From: Leifsonia sp. Root227
GTDB lineage: Bacteria; Actinomycetota; Actinomycetes; Actinomycetales; Microbacteriaceae
NCBI RefSeq assembly: GCF_001428745.1
Contig: NZ_LMIO01000003.1
Coordinates: 248,001 to 312,000 of the forward strand
Reading direction: 5' to 3'
DNA length: 64,000 nt
The notes below the pieces were generated by a model that saw only the letters and a list, made by a program, of their open reading frames with translations, did not search any database and was not told the DNA's origin. The position numbers and the translations under genes were made by a program. Below, in pieces: positions 32,812 through 41,302 of the stretch. Numbering within the stretch: position 1 is the stretch's first letter; each line of letters begins with the position of its first letter.

Positions 32812-33677
32812 CGGCGTTCTGTCTCCGTTCGGATGGGCGACTGCTCGACGGCGAACAGTGCGAGGAGGCGAGCCGCCTCCCCGGTGACCGCAGTGCGTCC
32901 TTCTCGCAGATACTTCCGCGAGTCCACGACCTCCGGATGCGCGGACAGATAGCCGCGCACCGCTTCGGTGAAGAAGCGGTTGAGGTGGGTGGAGACGTTG
33001 ACCTTGGTGATGCCGGAGCGGATCGCCGAGACGATCGTCTCATCCGACACGCCCGAAGAGCCGTGCAACACGAGGGGAACGGGCACAGTGGCGTGCAGCC
33101 GGCCGATCAGGTCGAGGTCGAGGGAGGCGGTCCGCTCGGTCATCGCGTGGGAGCTCCCGACCGCAACAGCGAGGGCGTCCACGCCCGTCTCGGAGACGAA
33201 CCGGCGCGCTTCGTCCGGGTCGGTGCGCACTCCAGGGGCGTGCGCGCCGTCCTTGCCGCCGATCTCGCCGAGCTCCGCCTCGACGAAGACGTCGTTGGCG
33301 TGGGCGTAGTCGACGACCCGGATGGTCGCCTCCACGTTCCTGTCGTAGTCGAGCTTCGCTCCGTCGAACATCACGGAGCCGAAGCCGAGGTCGATGGCCT
33401 GCCTGGTCAGCTCCTCGTCCTCCGCGTGGTCGAGGTGGACGGCGACGTGCGCCTGCGACGCAGCGGCCACGGCGATGGTCGCCCGCGCGATCGGTTCGAG
33501 GCCGCCGTGATAGGTGACGCAGTTCTGCGAGATCTGCAGGATCACGGGCAGCTGCGTCTCCTCAGCGGCGGCGACGAGCGCTTCCGCGGTCTCCAGGTGG
33601 ATGACGTTGAACGCGCCGATCCCTGTCTGCCTGGCGGCGGCGGAGTGCATCAGATCGGCGGTGGGGACGAGCGGCAT
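32808..33677 (-). CDS. Class II tagatose/fructose-bisphosphate aldolase (GatY/KbaY-like)
   Basis: 289 residues; zinc-dependent cleavage of a ketose 1,6-bisphosphate to DHAP and glyceraldehyde-3-P. Motifs GAFNVIHLE, the zinc-site AVHLDHAED, FDGAKLDYDRN, EAELGEIGGKDG and the phosphate-binding LHGSSGVSD with KVNVSTHL are present. Tagatose-1,6-bisphosphate as substrate is inferred from the neighbouring SIS isomerase and LacC-like kinase. ATG 33677, 27 bp after the kinase gene. Confidence 0.9.
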   Translation of the reverse strand: MPLVPTADLMHSAAARQTGIGAFNVIHLETAEALVAAAEETQLPVILQISQNCVTYHGGLEPIARATIAVAAASQAHVAVHLDHAEDEELTRQAIDLGFGSVMFDGAKLDYDRNVEATIRVVDYAHANDVFVEAELGEIGGKDGAHAPGVRTDPDEARRFVSETGVDALAVAVGSSHAMTERTASLDLDLIGRLHATVPVPLVLHGSSGVSDETIVSAIRSGITKVNVSTHLNRFFTEAVRGYLSAHPEVVDSRKYLREGRTAVTGEAARLLALFAVEQSPIRTETERR

Positions 33678-33704
33678 GGCTTCCTTACTGGTGGGGCGGC
33701 TGGA

Positions 33705-34619
33705 TCAGCGGGTGACGATGACGTGGTCTTCGAGCTGCGGATACGACGCGTCGAGCTCTCCGGCGAGCGGAGCGAGGACGGCGGCGGCCGACCAGGCGGT
33801 TGCGCGACGCAGGATGGTCTCCGGATCGGTGACCCCGGCCGCCAGGAGGCCCGCCACGGCTGCGACGGCGGCGTCTCCTGCACCGGTGGCGTTGCCGTGC
33901 AGAGGCTCGGGGAGGCGCACCTGGATCGGCTCGGCTGACGGGCCGACGGCGAGCATCCCGTCGACGCCGAGCGAGACGATGACGAGGCCGGCGCCCCGGC
34001 CGAGCAGGAGGCGTGCGCCGGTGACGGGATCGTTCTCTCCCGTGCTCTCGGCGAGTTCGCGCCGGTTCGGTTTGAGGACGGAGACGCCTGACTCCGCCGC
34101 GCGGAGGAGGCCGGGACCGACCGCATCCACGATGCTCGGGATGCCCCTGGCAATCGCGAGGACGACAAGCTCTGCGTAGAAGTCGTCAGGAGCGCCGGGA
34201 GGGAGACTGCCAGAGCCGACGATGCAGGCGGCGGGCACAGCGAGTCTGGTGACCGCATCCCGGAGCGCTGTCCACTCGGCGGAGCTGAGCGCTTCGCCCG
34301 TCTCGTTGAAGATCGTGGTGAGTCCGCTCGTGCTGTCGACGATGGCGACGCTGCTCCGGGTCTGGGCGGCGACAGGGACGACCTCGTGCGGGAGACCGCT
34401 CGCGGTGAGGTCGTCGGCGATGCGCAGCCCGGCGGGGCCACCGGCCGTCGTCAGGGCGAAGGCGCGTCCCCCTGTCTGGGCGATCACTCGTGCGACGTTG
34501 ATGCCCTTGCCGCCCGCGCGGGCTGCGGGCGCGGCGACGCGATGGCTCTCGCCGACGTCCAGCTCGTCGACCGTGTATGTGAGGTCGACGGCGGGGTTGG
34601 GGGTGACGGTCAGGATCAT
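33705..34619 (-). CDS. PfkB-family hexose-phosphate kinase (tagatose-6-phosphate kinase/LacC-like)
   Basis: 304 residues. N-terminal TVTPNPAVDLTYTVDEL and GGKGINVARVI are typical of the FruK/LacC branch; ATP-site motif GNATGAGDAAVAAVAG contains the catalytic Asp. It would phosphorylate tagatose-6-P (or fructose-1-P) to the bisphosphate consumed by the next enzyme. ATG 34619 overlaps the ROK kinase stop as ATGA. Context favours the tagatose route over fructose because no fructose PTS is nearby. Confidence 0.9.
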   Translation of the reverse strand: MILTVTPNPAVDLTYTVDELDVGESHRVAAPAARAGGKGINVARVIAQTGGRAFALTTAGGPAGLRIADDLTASGLPHEVVPVAAQTRSSVAIVDSTSGLTTIFNETGEALSSAEWTALRDAVTRLAVPAACIVGSGSLPPGAPDDFYAELVVLAIARGIPSIVDAVGPGLLRAAESGVSVLKPNRRELAESTGENDPVTGARLLLGRGAGLVIVSLGVDGMLAVGPSAEPIQVRLPEPLHGNATGAGDAAVAAVAGLLAAGVTDPETILRRATAWSAAAVLAPLAGELDASYPQLEDHVIVTR

Positions 34620-35599
34620 GCGGTCTGCTCCTGGGCAGGGGAGGCCGCATCGAGCAGGTCCCTGGCACGCAGCGCGGCTCCGATCACCCCGGCGTTCTCA
34701 CCGATGCTCGCGGGGAGCAGCATGGGGCGGCGCTGGAAGGTGAGGATCGCATCCAGCCGGGCGGCCAGCGGCTCGAACAGCCTAGGACCGGCCTGAGCGA
34801 GCCCTCCGCCGATCACGATGGCCTCCGGAGCGAGCAGGGCGACGGTGTGCGAGAGGTCGAGGGCGAGCGCGTCCAGCGCCGATTCCCAGACGGACTGCGC
34901 GTCGACGTCGCCTGCGGCTGCCAGTTCGAGCACCTCCTTGGCCCCGGGGACCGTGACGCCGGAGATGGCGCCGTACCGGCGCGCGATGGCGGCGGCGGAG
35001 GCGATCGCCTCCAGACAGCCGCGGCCGCCGCACGCGCACTCCGGGCCGTCTGCGACGCGGGAGTGGCCCATCTCGCCTGCCATGCCGCCTCCGGTGTGCA
35101 GCCGGCCGTCCACGAAGATCGCCCCTGCGATGCCGGTGCCGATGGCCATCACGACCACGTCGCGGAACGGAGCGGCTGCGCCGATCCTGTGCTCGGCCTC
35201 TCCTGCGCCGCGCACGTCGTGGCTGAACGTGACGGGGAGGCCGACCGTCTCCTCGACACGAGCCCGGAACGGGAAGTCGTGCCAGCGCAGGTTCTCCGAG
35301 AAGACCCCGATGCCGGCCTCGTCGTCGACGTGCCCTGGCACGAGCAAGCCGAGCGCGAGCGGACGCACCTCCGGGTACTCCGCCCGGAAGCGCGACGCCA
35401 GCTCGGCGACGGCGGCGACCACGGCCTCCGCCGTTCTGTCTCCGTCGTGCGGCGTCGCGCGGCGTTCGAGGGCGACGATCCTGCCGTCCTCGTCGATCAG
35501 CGCTGCCTTCATGTCCGTGCCGCCGACGTCGAAGGCGAGCACGGCCCGGCCGGCGCCGAGAGGCGCCGACCTGGTCGATGAGGTGGACGGCGTTGTCAC
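34616..35599 (-). CDS. ROK-family kinase, probable N-acetylgalactosamine kinase
   Basis: 327 residues. ATP motif LAFDVGGTDMKAALID, catalytic Asp in FSHDVRGAGEAEH, GTGIAGAIFVDG, and zinc motif GHSRVADGPECACGGRGCLE. GTG 35599 overlaps the SIS gene stop (GTGA); an open frame continues upstream but is arginine-rich shadow of the SIS gene. Its place between a SIS-type deaminase and PfkB kinase points to phosphorylation of imported GalNAc (or galactosamine). Confidence 0.88.
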   Translation of the reverse strand: MTTPSTSSTRSAPLGAGRAVLAFDVGGTDMKAALIDEDGRIVALERRATPHDGDRTAEAVVAAVAELASRFRAEYPEVRPLALGLLVPGHVDDEAGIGVFSENLRWHDFPFRARVEETVGLPVTFSHDVRGAGEAEHRIGAAAPFRDVVVMAIGTGIAGAIFVDGRLHTGGGMAGEMGHSRVADGPECACGGRGCLEAIASAAAIARRYGAISGVTVPGAKEVLELAAAGDVDAQSVWESALDALALDLSHTVALLAPEAIVIGGGLAQAGPRLFEPLAARLDAILTFQRRPMLLPASIGENAGVIGAALRARDLLDAASPAQEQTA

Positions 35600-36504
35600 G
35601 GTGCCAGGATGACGGAACGGGTCAGGTTGCGCGGGTGGTCGGGGTCGAGCTCGAACCGGCGAGCCCTGGCGAGCGCGACCCGCTGCGCGCGGATGAGATC
35701 GGCCATGCCGTCCAGCGTGCCGTTCTCGAAGTGCGCGCCGGTGGCGGCGACATCGTCGGCGAGACCTGCAGGGGCATCCCCGAACATCCAGGTGACGCGG
35801 CCGGGGGCTGCGATGGCGATCGGGCCGTGACGGTACTCCTTGGCCGGGTACGACTCGGTCCAGGACTGCGAGGCCTCGCGCATCTTGAGGGCGGCCTCGT
35901 GGGCGAGGCCCACGGTCCAGTTGGCGCCGAGGAAGGAGTACTGGTCGGCGGCCACGAGAGCGTCGTCGAGCTCCTCGTCGACCGCGGTATGCGCATCCAG
36001 GATCGCCGCATCCAGGTTCTCGCCGAGCGACGCGCGGATGAGAGCGAGGGAGGTGGTGGCGAAGCGGGTCTGCACGACCGACTTCTCGTCGGCGAACGGC
36101 AGCTTGATCACGTCGTCGACGAGGTCGACGAGAGGCGAGTCCGGGTCGCCGACGACCCCGACCGTCCTCGCGCTGCTTCCGGATGCGCGGAGCTGCTCGA
36201 GCAGTTCGAGAACCTCGGTCGTCGTGCCGGAGCGGGTGAGAGCGACGACGGCGTCGTATTCGCGGTCGACGAACGCCTCGGAGGCGGCGAATGCGTCGGT
36301 GACGCCCAGGCCGGCGGTCTCGCGGAGCGCTGCGTACGACTGCGCCATGAACCAGGAGGTCCCGCAGCCGACAACGGCGATGCGCTGACCGGCAGCGGGC
36401 AGGAGCCCCTGCTCTGCGCGCAGGTCGACCGCGCGAGCCCAGGTTTCCGGCTGCGAACGGAGTTCGGCCTCCATGTCGGCACCGAGCGTGGATGCTTGCG
36501 TCAC
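35596..36504 (-). CDS. agaS: SIS-domain aminosugar-phosphate deaminase/isomerase (AgaS-like)
   Basis: 302 residues with two SIS domains: VVGCGTSWFMAQSY with LTRSGTTTEVLE in the first and SFLGANWTVGLAHEAALKM, SYPAKEYRHGP in the second. Related to the isomerase half of GlmS but lacking the glutaminase domain, as in AgaS, which converts galactosamine-6-P to tagatose-6-P and ammonia. I choose GTG 36504 (ACAGGAGAC eight bases upstream) over the TTG at 36522, which has no ribosome binding site. First gene of the minus-strand operon. Confidence 0.87.
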   Translation of the reverse strand: MTQASTLGADMEAELRSQPETWARAVDLRAEQGLLPAAGQRIAVVGCGTSWFMAQSYAALRETAGLGVTDAFAASEAFVDREYDAVVALTRSGTTTEVLELLEQLRASGSSARTVGVVGDPDSPLVDLVDDVIKLPFADEKSVVQTRFATTSLALIRASLGENLDAAILDAHTAVDEELDDALVAADQYSFLGANWTVGLAHEAALKMREASQSWTESYPAKEYRHGPIAIAAPGRVTWMFGDAPAGLADDVAATGAHFENGTLDGMADLIRAQRVALARARRFELDPDHPRNLTRSVILAP

Positions 36505-36543
36505 TGCTTCGTCTCCTGTCAATCGAGGGTTGCTTCATGCCAA

Positions 36544-36724
36544 TGATTGCTTATGAGCGATATCTCTGTCTAGTGAGCATCTTCAATCGCTCTGGCTCGA
36601 TGTGGGCGGGATCTGGGGCGGGTGTGTAAACGACGTGTAACGATCTGGGGCAAATTCCTTGACGACCGGTCCTCTACGCGCAATGATTCGAGCATCCATT
36701 GAATACATGTGATTGTTTCGAGCA
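36544..36724. repeat. Three direct repeats in the divergent GalNAc control region (probable DeoR operators)
   Basis: TGATTGCTTATGAGC (36544-36558), CAATGATTCGAGCA (36681-36694) and TGATTGTTTCGAGCA (36710-36724) share the pattern TGATT-n-CGAGC in the same orientation. The gap 36505-36820 between the SIS gene and the importer contains these and no coding sequence. The second copy overlaps the predicted -10 of the importer. DeoR proteins often bind such spaced direct repeats; assignment to the DeoR gene at 32026-32811 is inferred. Confidence 0.5.
36659..36688 (+). promoter_or_regulatory. Probable promoter of the GalNAc importer operon
   Basis: TTGACG (36659-36664) and ATGATT (36683-36688) are 18 bp apart; the -10 lies inside the second direct repeat, so a bound repressor would block it. 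The leader would be about 125 nt. Confidence 0.4.
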
Positions 36725-36820
36725 GAAACAAGTCACAAAGGATCAATACTGACGCACCGTCGCGCAGGAGATTGCACCATTGCACCTGACGGTTCGTTCC
36801 CTTCGAGAGTGAGGAAGTCA

Positions 36821-38065
36821 ATGAAGAAGTCACTGCGGTGGGGTGCCGCTGTCGCCATGGCGACGGCCGCGACCATGACACTCGCGTCCTGCGGATTCAG
36901 CAGCGGTTCCGGGGGCGGGTCGTCCAACGGCGCGCAGAGCCTCAACCTGATGGTGGCGAGCTACTCGGACAACACCAAGGCCGAGTGGCAGCAGATCATC
37001 AAGGACTTCGAGGCCAAGAACAGCGGCATCACGGTCAACCTCGACGTCGAGTCGTGGACGGACATCAACAACGTCATCAAGACGCGCATCCAGGCCGGCA
37101 AGCAGCCGGACATCCTGAACATCGACGCGTTCGCCGGTTTCGCCGCCGACGACCTGCTCTACCCGGCGAAGGACATCGTCTCGTCGAAGACGCTCGACGA
37201 CTTCCAGCCGGCCTTCTCCAAGAACGCCTCCATCGACGGAACCCAGTACGGCCTGCCGTTCATCGCATCGGCCCGCGCCCTGTTCTACAACAAGGACCTA
37301 TTCTCCAAGGCCGGCATCACCGACCCGCCCAAGACCTGGGCGGAGTTCGAGGCGGACGCCGCGAAGCTCAAGGCATCGGGCGCGACGGCATACGGCATGC
37401 CCCTCGGCAGCGAGGAAGCACAGGCGGAGACCGCGATCTGGTTCTACGGAGCCGGCGGCGGGTACGGCGACGCGAAGAAGCTGACCATCGACAGCGCGGA
37501 GAACGTCACGGGCGCCACCGAGATGCAGAAGATCATCAACGACGGCCTGACCGAGGCGAACCCCGGTTCGACCAACCGCACCCCGCTGATGAACGTCTTC
37601 ATCCAGGGCCAGATCGGCATGCAGATCGGCCTCCCGCCGATCGTCGGCCAGATCAAGAAGAGCAACCCGAGCCTCAACTACGGCATCGCGCCCATCCCCA
37701 CGAAGGACGGCTCAGCCTTCACGCTCGGCGTTGCTGACCACCTGATGGCGTTCAAGAGCAAGACGGACAAGACGTCGTCGATCAAGAAGTTCCTCGACTA
37801 CTTCTACAGCGCGGACGTCTACACCAAGTGGGTCGGCGCGGAGGGCTTCCTGCCCACCACGAAGTCCGGCGCGGACGCGATGGCCTCCGACGAGACCATC
37901 AAGCCGTTCCTCGACCTGCTGCCGAACGCCAAGTTCTACCCGTCCACCAACCCGAACTGGGCAGCAGCGCAGGGTGCGATCCAGAGCCAGATCGGTCAGC
38001 TCGGCCAGGGTGCGAACCCGGGCGACCTGCTGAAGTCGATCCAGGCGAAGGCCGACGGACAGTAG
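36821..38065 (+). CDS. Sugar ABC transporter substrate-binding lipoprotein (GalNAc-type ligand inferred)
   Basis: 414 residues, lipobox LASC (Cys24) then a Gly/Ser linker and a family-1 binding fold (LNLMVASYSDNTKAEWQQII, WTDINNVIKTRIQAGKQPDI). ATG 36821 with GTGAGGA about eleven bases upstream; the frame extends upstream without a signal peptide, so the shorter start is preferred. Divergent from the GalNAc catabolic operon with a shared control region, so it most likely binds GalNAc or a GalNAc-containing saccharide. Confidence 0.88.
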   Translation: MKKSLRWGAAVAMATAATMTLASCGFSSGSGGGSSNGAQSLNLMVASYSDNTKAEWQQIIKDFEAKNSGITVNLDVESWTDINNVIKTRIQAGKQPDILNIDAFAGFAADDLLYPAKDIVSSKTLDDFQPAFSKNASIDGTQYGLPFIASARALFYNKDLFSKAGITDPPKTWAEFEADAAKLKASGATAYGMPLGSEEAQAETAIWFYGAGGGYGDAKKLTIDSAENVTGATEMQKIINDGLTEANPGSTNRTPLMNVFIQGQIGMQIGLPPIVGQIKKSNPSLNYGIAPIPTKDGSAFTLGVADHLMAFKSKTDKTSSIKKFLDYFYSADVYTKWVGAEGFLPTTKSGADAMASDETIKPFLDLLPNAKFYPSTNPNWAAAQGAIQSQIGQLGQGANPGDLLKSIQAKADGQ

Positions 38066-38075
38066 ACCGCACGTA

Positions 38076-39035
38076 ATGAGTCAGACCATCGACACGACCC
38101 AGACGGGGACGGCCACCGGCCGTCCCCGTCGCGGGGCGTCGCAGAAGCGGCCAGGGACTGGCGGCACCGATCTGTTGCACGCCGTCCCGTGGACGCTGCC
38201 CGCCCTCATCCTGATCTTCGGCGTGGTGCTGTTCCCCGCCGGATACATGATCTTCAACTCCACCCGCAAAATCTCGGTGGCCGGTGTCGACCACGGCTCG
38301 GTCGGCTTCCAGAACTACCTCACGGTGCTCTCCCGCCCCGAGCTGCCGAGCATCCTGCTCAACACGCTGCTCTGGGTGGCGTCCGTCGTCGTCCTGACGG
38401 TCGTGATCTCGCTCGCGCTCGCGCAGTTCCTCAACAAGAACTTCCCTGGCAGGCAGTGGGTCAGGATGGCCATCCTCGTTCCGTGGGCGGCCAGCGTCGT
38501 GATGACCACCACCGTGTTCGTCTACGGCCTCGACCCGTTCTACGGCATCATCAACAAGTTCCTGGTGGACATCCACCTCTTGGCGGAGCCGTACGGCTTC
38601 ACCAAGGAGCCTGTGCCGGCGTTCCTGTCGTCGATCGCCATCGCGGTGTTCGTCTCGCTGCCGTTCACCACGTACACGCTGCTCGCCGGCCTGGCCGGAA
38701 TCCCCGGCGACATGCTCGAGGCGGCCAAGGTGGATGGGGCAGGTGCCGTCCGCACGTACTTCGGCGTGACGCTGCCCAACCTGCGCAGCGCCATCGCGCT
38801 GGCCAGCCTCATCAATATCATCAACGTCTTCAATTCGCTGCCGATCCTGAAACTCATGACGGGGGCGATACCCGGATACAAAGCGGACACCACGACGACC
38901 TACGTGTTCAAGCTGCTGCAGAACGAGCAGAGGATCGACCTGTCGAGCGCGCTCAGCGTCATCAACTTCCTCATCGTGCTCGTGGTCGTCGCGCTCTACC
39001 TGTGGATCGTCAAACCGATGAAGGAGGTCTCGTGA
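38076..39035 (+). CDS. Sugar ABC transporter permease (MalF-like)
   Basis: 319 residues, six membrane segments, EAA loop EAAKVDGAGAVRTYFGVTLP. ATG 38076, ten bases after the binding-protein stop, with a poor Shine-Dalgarno. Channel half of the second importer; again no ATPase in the operon. Confidence 0.9.
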   Translation: MSQTIDTTQTGTATGRPRRGASQKRPGTGGTDLLHAVPWTLPALILIFGVVLFPAGYMIFNSTRKISVAGVDHGSVGFQNYLTVLSRPELPSILLNTLLWVASVVVLTVVISLALAQFLNKNFPGRQWVRMAILVPWAASVVMTTTVFVYGLDPFYGIINKFLVDIHLLAEPYGFTKEPVPAFLSSIAIAVFVSLPFTTYTLLAGLAGIPGDMLEAAKVDGAGAVRTYFGVTLPNLRSAIALASLINIINVFNSLPILKLMTGAIPGYKADTTTTYVFKLLQNEQRIDLSSALSVINFLIVLVVVALYLWIVKPMKEVS

Positions 39036-39934
39036 CCGCGCAGGCCACCATCGACGCCCCGTCGCGGCCGCCACGGCCGCCGCGCACGCGCCGCCCGAGC
39101 GAGTCCCGCATCACCGGCAGAGTCGTCGGCCGCATGGTCGCGGGTCTCGTCATCGCGCTGATCTTCGTGCTGCCGTACCTGATCATGCTGTTCGGCTCGT
39201 TCAAGAGCCGCAACAACATCCTCACGGTGCCTCCGACGTACTTCCCGACGAGCTGGCACCCGGAGAACTACATCACGATGTGGTCGACGCCGGAGACCCC
39301 GCTGCCCGAGAACCTCATCTCGACCATCGTCATCTCGGTGTTCGCGACGGCGCTCGTGCTGCTGGTCTGCGTGCCGGCGGCGTACTACACGGCGCGCTTC
39401 CGGTTCCCCGGCCGCGGGGTGTTCCTGTTCCTCGTGATCGTCACGCAGATGCTGCAGCCGACCGTGCTCGCCACCGGCCTCTTCAAAGAGATGGTGGCGC
39501 TCGGGATCAACGACACCTGGCTCGCGATGATCCTCATCAACGCGGCCTTCAACCTGGCGTTCGCGATCTGGATCATGCACAACTTCTTCGCCGGAGTGCC
39601 GAAGGAAGTGGATGAGGCGGCCCAGCTCGACGGCGCGGGCAAGTGGACGGTGCTCTTCCGGGTGCAGCTCCCGCTGGTCTGGCCGGGTATCGTCACGGCG
39701 ATCATCTACACCTTCGTCGCTTCCTGGAACGAGTTCGCTGCGAGCCTGGTGATCCTGTCGACGGATGCGAACCAGCCGCTGTCCGTCGCCCTCACCAAGT
39801 TCGTCGGCCAGTACGACGCCGCCTGGCAGTACGTTTTCGCGGTGTCGATCGTGGCGATCATCCCGGTCGTGGTGCTGTTCATGCTCATCGAGAAGCGCCT
39901 CGTCGGCGGCCTCACGCAGGGCAGCGTCAAGTAA
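39032..39934 (+). CDS. Sugar ABC transporter permease (MalG-like)
   Basis: 300 residues, Pro/Arg-rich cytoplasmic N-terminus then six membrane segments and EAA loop DEAAQLDGAGKWTVLFRVQL. GTG 39032 overlaps the upstream stop and follows AAGGAGGT (39021-39028). Ends at a strong hairpin, closing the importer operon. Confidence 0.92.
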   Translation: MTAQATIDAPSRPPRPPRTRRPSESRITGRVVGRMVAGLVIALIFVLPYLIMLFGSFKSRNNILTVPPTYFPTSWHPENYITMWSTPETPLPENLISTIVISVFATALVLLVCVPAAYYTARFRFPGRGVFLFLVIVTQMLQPTVLATGLFKEMVALGINDTWLAMILINAAFNLAFAIWIMHNFFAGVPKEVDEAAQLDGAGKWTVLFRVQLPLVWPGIVTAIIYTFVASWNEFAASLVILSTDANQPLSVALTKFVGQYDAAWQYVFAVSIVAIIPVVVLFMLIEKRLVGGLTQGSVK

Positions 39935-39938
39935 GGCG

Positions 39939-39984
39939 GGTGGGGAGCGCCGGCGCGTGTGGCGCGATGCCGGCGCTCCCCACC
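39939..39984 (+). terminator. Terminator of the GalNAc importer operon
   Basis: GGTGGGGAGCGCCGGC (39939-39954) and its exact complement (39969-39984) form a 16-bp stem with a 14-nt loop five bases after the last stop codon. Confidence 0.75.
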
Positions 39985-40060
39985 GAATCCGCGTGCATCC
40001 AGCGTCCCCGGAGAGTACGATCGCGGCGAACATACAGACCGGGGTCGGCAGACTGGGACT

Positions 40061-41296
40061 ATGAGCGTGAGAGAGCGGCTCGGCGTGCTCGTCGAGGGGG
40101 GAATCGCGTCGCCCGCGCGCATCCGCGTGGCCGGGCGGGAGTACCGCTGGTGGGTCGTCATTCTGGCCGTGTACCTCGCGTCGAGGGTGTTCACGACGAC
40201 GTTGATGGTGTCCCTGTTCGTCGCTGCGACGGTCGGCGACTGGCACTTCGCCAGCTCGCGCACGGAGCCGAACTTCTGGACCTTCTCAGGTTCGTGGGAT
40301 GCGTCGTACTACCGGAAGATCGCCGAGGGCGGATACCCGACCACCATCCCGACGGACGGGGATGGCAACGTCCAGCAGAACTCGTGGGCGTTCCTTCCGC
40401 TGTTCCCCGTGATCGCACGCGGCCTCATGTTCGTCACCGGGCTGGGGTTCTATCCGGCCGCAGTCATCGTCGCGACGGTGTTCGGCGCCGCAGCCACGCT
40501 CGTGCTCTACCGATTGGTCGCCTCCAGGGTGGGAGCGTCGAACGCGCTCTGGGCAGCGGTGTTCTTCTGCTTCGGGCCGCTCTCGTTCGTGCTGCAGATC
40601 GCATACGCGGAGAGCCTGTTCTTCTTCCTGATGTTCGCCGGGCTGTGGGCGATGATGGCGCGAAGATACTGGCTGATCATCCCGTTCGGGGTGGCGGCGG
40701 CGTTCACGAAACCGGGAGAGCTGGCATTGCCGCTCGCGCTCGGGATCGTCTTCATCGCGCGGCTGCTCGCCGCGCGGCGCGGGCGGGAGCCGTTCGCGTG
40801 GCGGGAGCGTGCCGCCGTGATCGTCGCAGGGGGAGTGACGGCCGTGGCCGGACTGGCGTGGCCGCTCATCGCATCCTTCGTCACCGGATTCCCCGACGCG
40901 TACGTGGAGACGGAGCTCTCCTGGTGGACGGGCTTCATCGGCAGGGTGGCGTTCGTGCCGCTGACGCCGTGGTTCCTGTTCACCTGGAAGTACGCCAGCG
41001 TTATCGGCGCTCTGCTCGTCGTCGCGGCCATCGCCGGATTCGCCTGGCTGCTCAGCCGCCGGAGCGTGCGTGCGCTCGGCACCGAGGTTGTCGCGTTCGC
41101 GGCGAGCTACGGGCTCTACCTGTTCGCGGTGTTCCTGCCGCAGCAGAGTCTGTTCCGGCTGCTGATGCCACTGGCGCCGCTCGCCGGGGCGCCGGCGCTC
41201 GCCGGGAACCGGAAGGCCAGGATGATCGTGCTGATCAGCGGGATCGCGGTGCAGCCGATCGCGCTGGTGCTGCTCTGGTTCATCGGGTACCCGTGA
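40061..41296 (+). CDS. PIG-V-like GT-C mannosyltransferase
   Basis: 411 residues with about ten membrane segments. The first extracytoplasmic loop contains FSGSWDASYYRKIAEGGYP and WAFLPLFPVIARGL, the conserved acidic/aromatic pattern of the PIG-V mannosyltransferase family, which uses a polyprenyl-phosphate-linked sugar on the outer face of the membrane. ATG 40061 chosen because no reading before it makes a sensible N-terminus and CAGACT lies six bases upstream (leaderless spacing). Acceptor (lipoglycan or protein) unknown. It stands alone between the GalNAc importer and GH20. Confidence 0.8.
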   Translation: MSVRERLGVLVEGGIASPARIRVAGREYRWWVVILAVYLASRVFTTTLMVSLFVAATVGDWHFASSRTEPNFWTFSGSWDASYYRKIAEGGYPTTIPTDGDGNVQQNSWAFLPLFPVIARGLMFVTGLGFYPAAVIVATVFGAAATLVLYRLVASRVGASNALWAAVFFCFGPLSFVLQIAYAESLFFFLMFAGLWAMMARRYWLIIPFGVAAAFTKPGELALPLALGIVFIARLLAARRGREPFAWRERAAVIVAGGVTAVAGLAWPLIASFVTGFPDAYVETELSWWTGFIGRVAFVPLTPWFLFTWKYASVIGALLVVAAIAGFAWLLSRRSVRALGTEVVAFAASYGLYLFAVFLPQQSLFRLLMPLAPLAGAPALAGNRKARMIVLISGIAVQPIALVLLWFIGYP

Positions 41297-41302
41297 TCGA
41301 CG

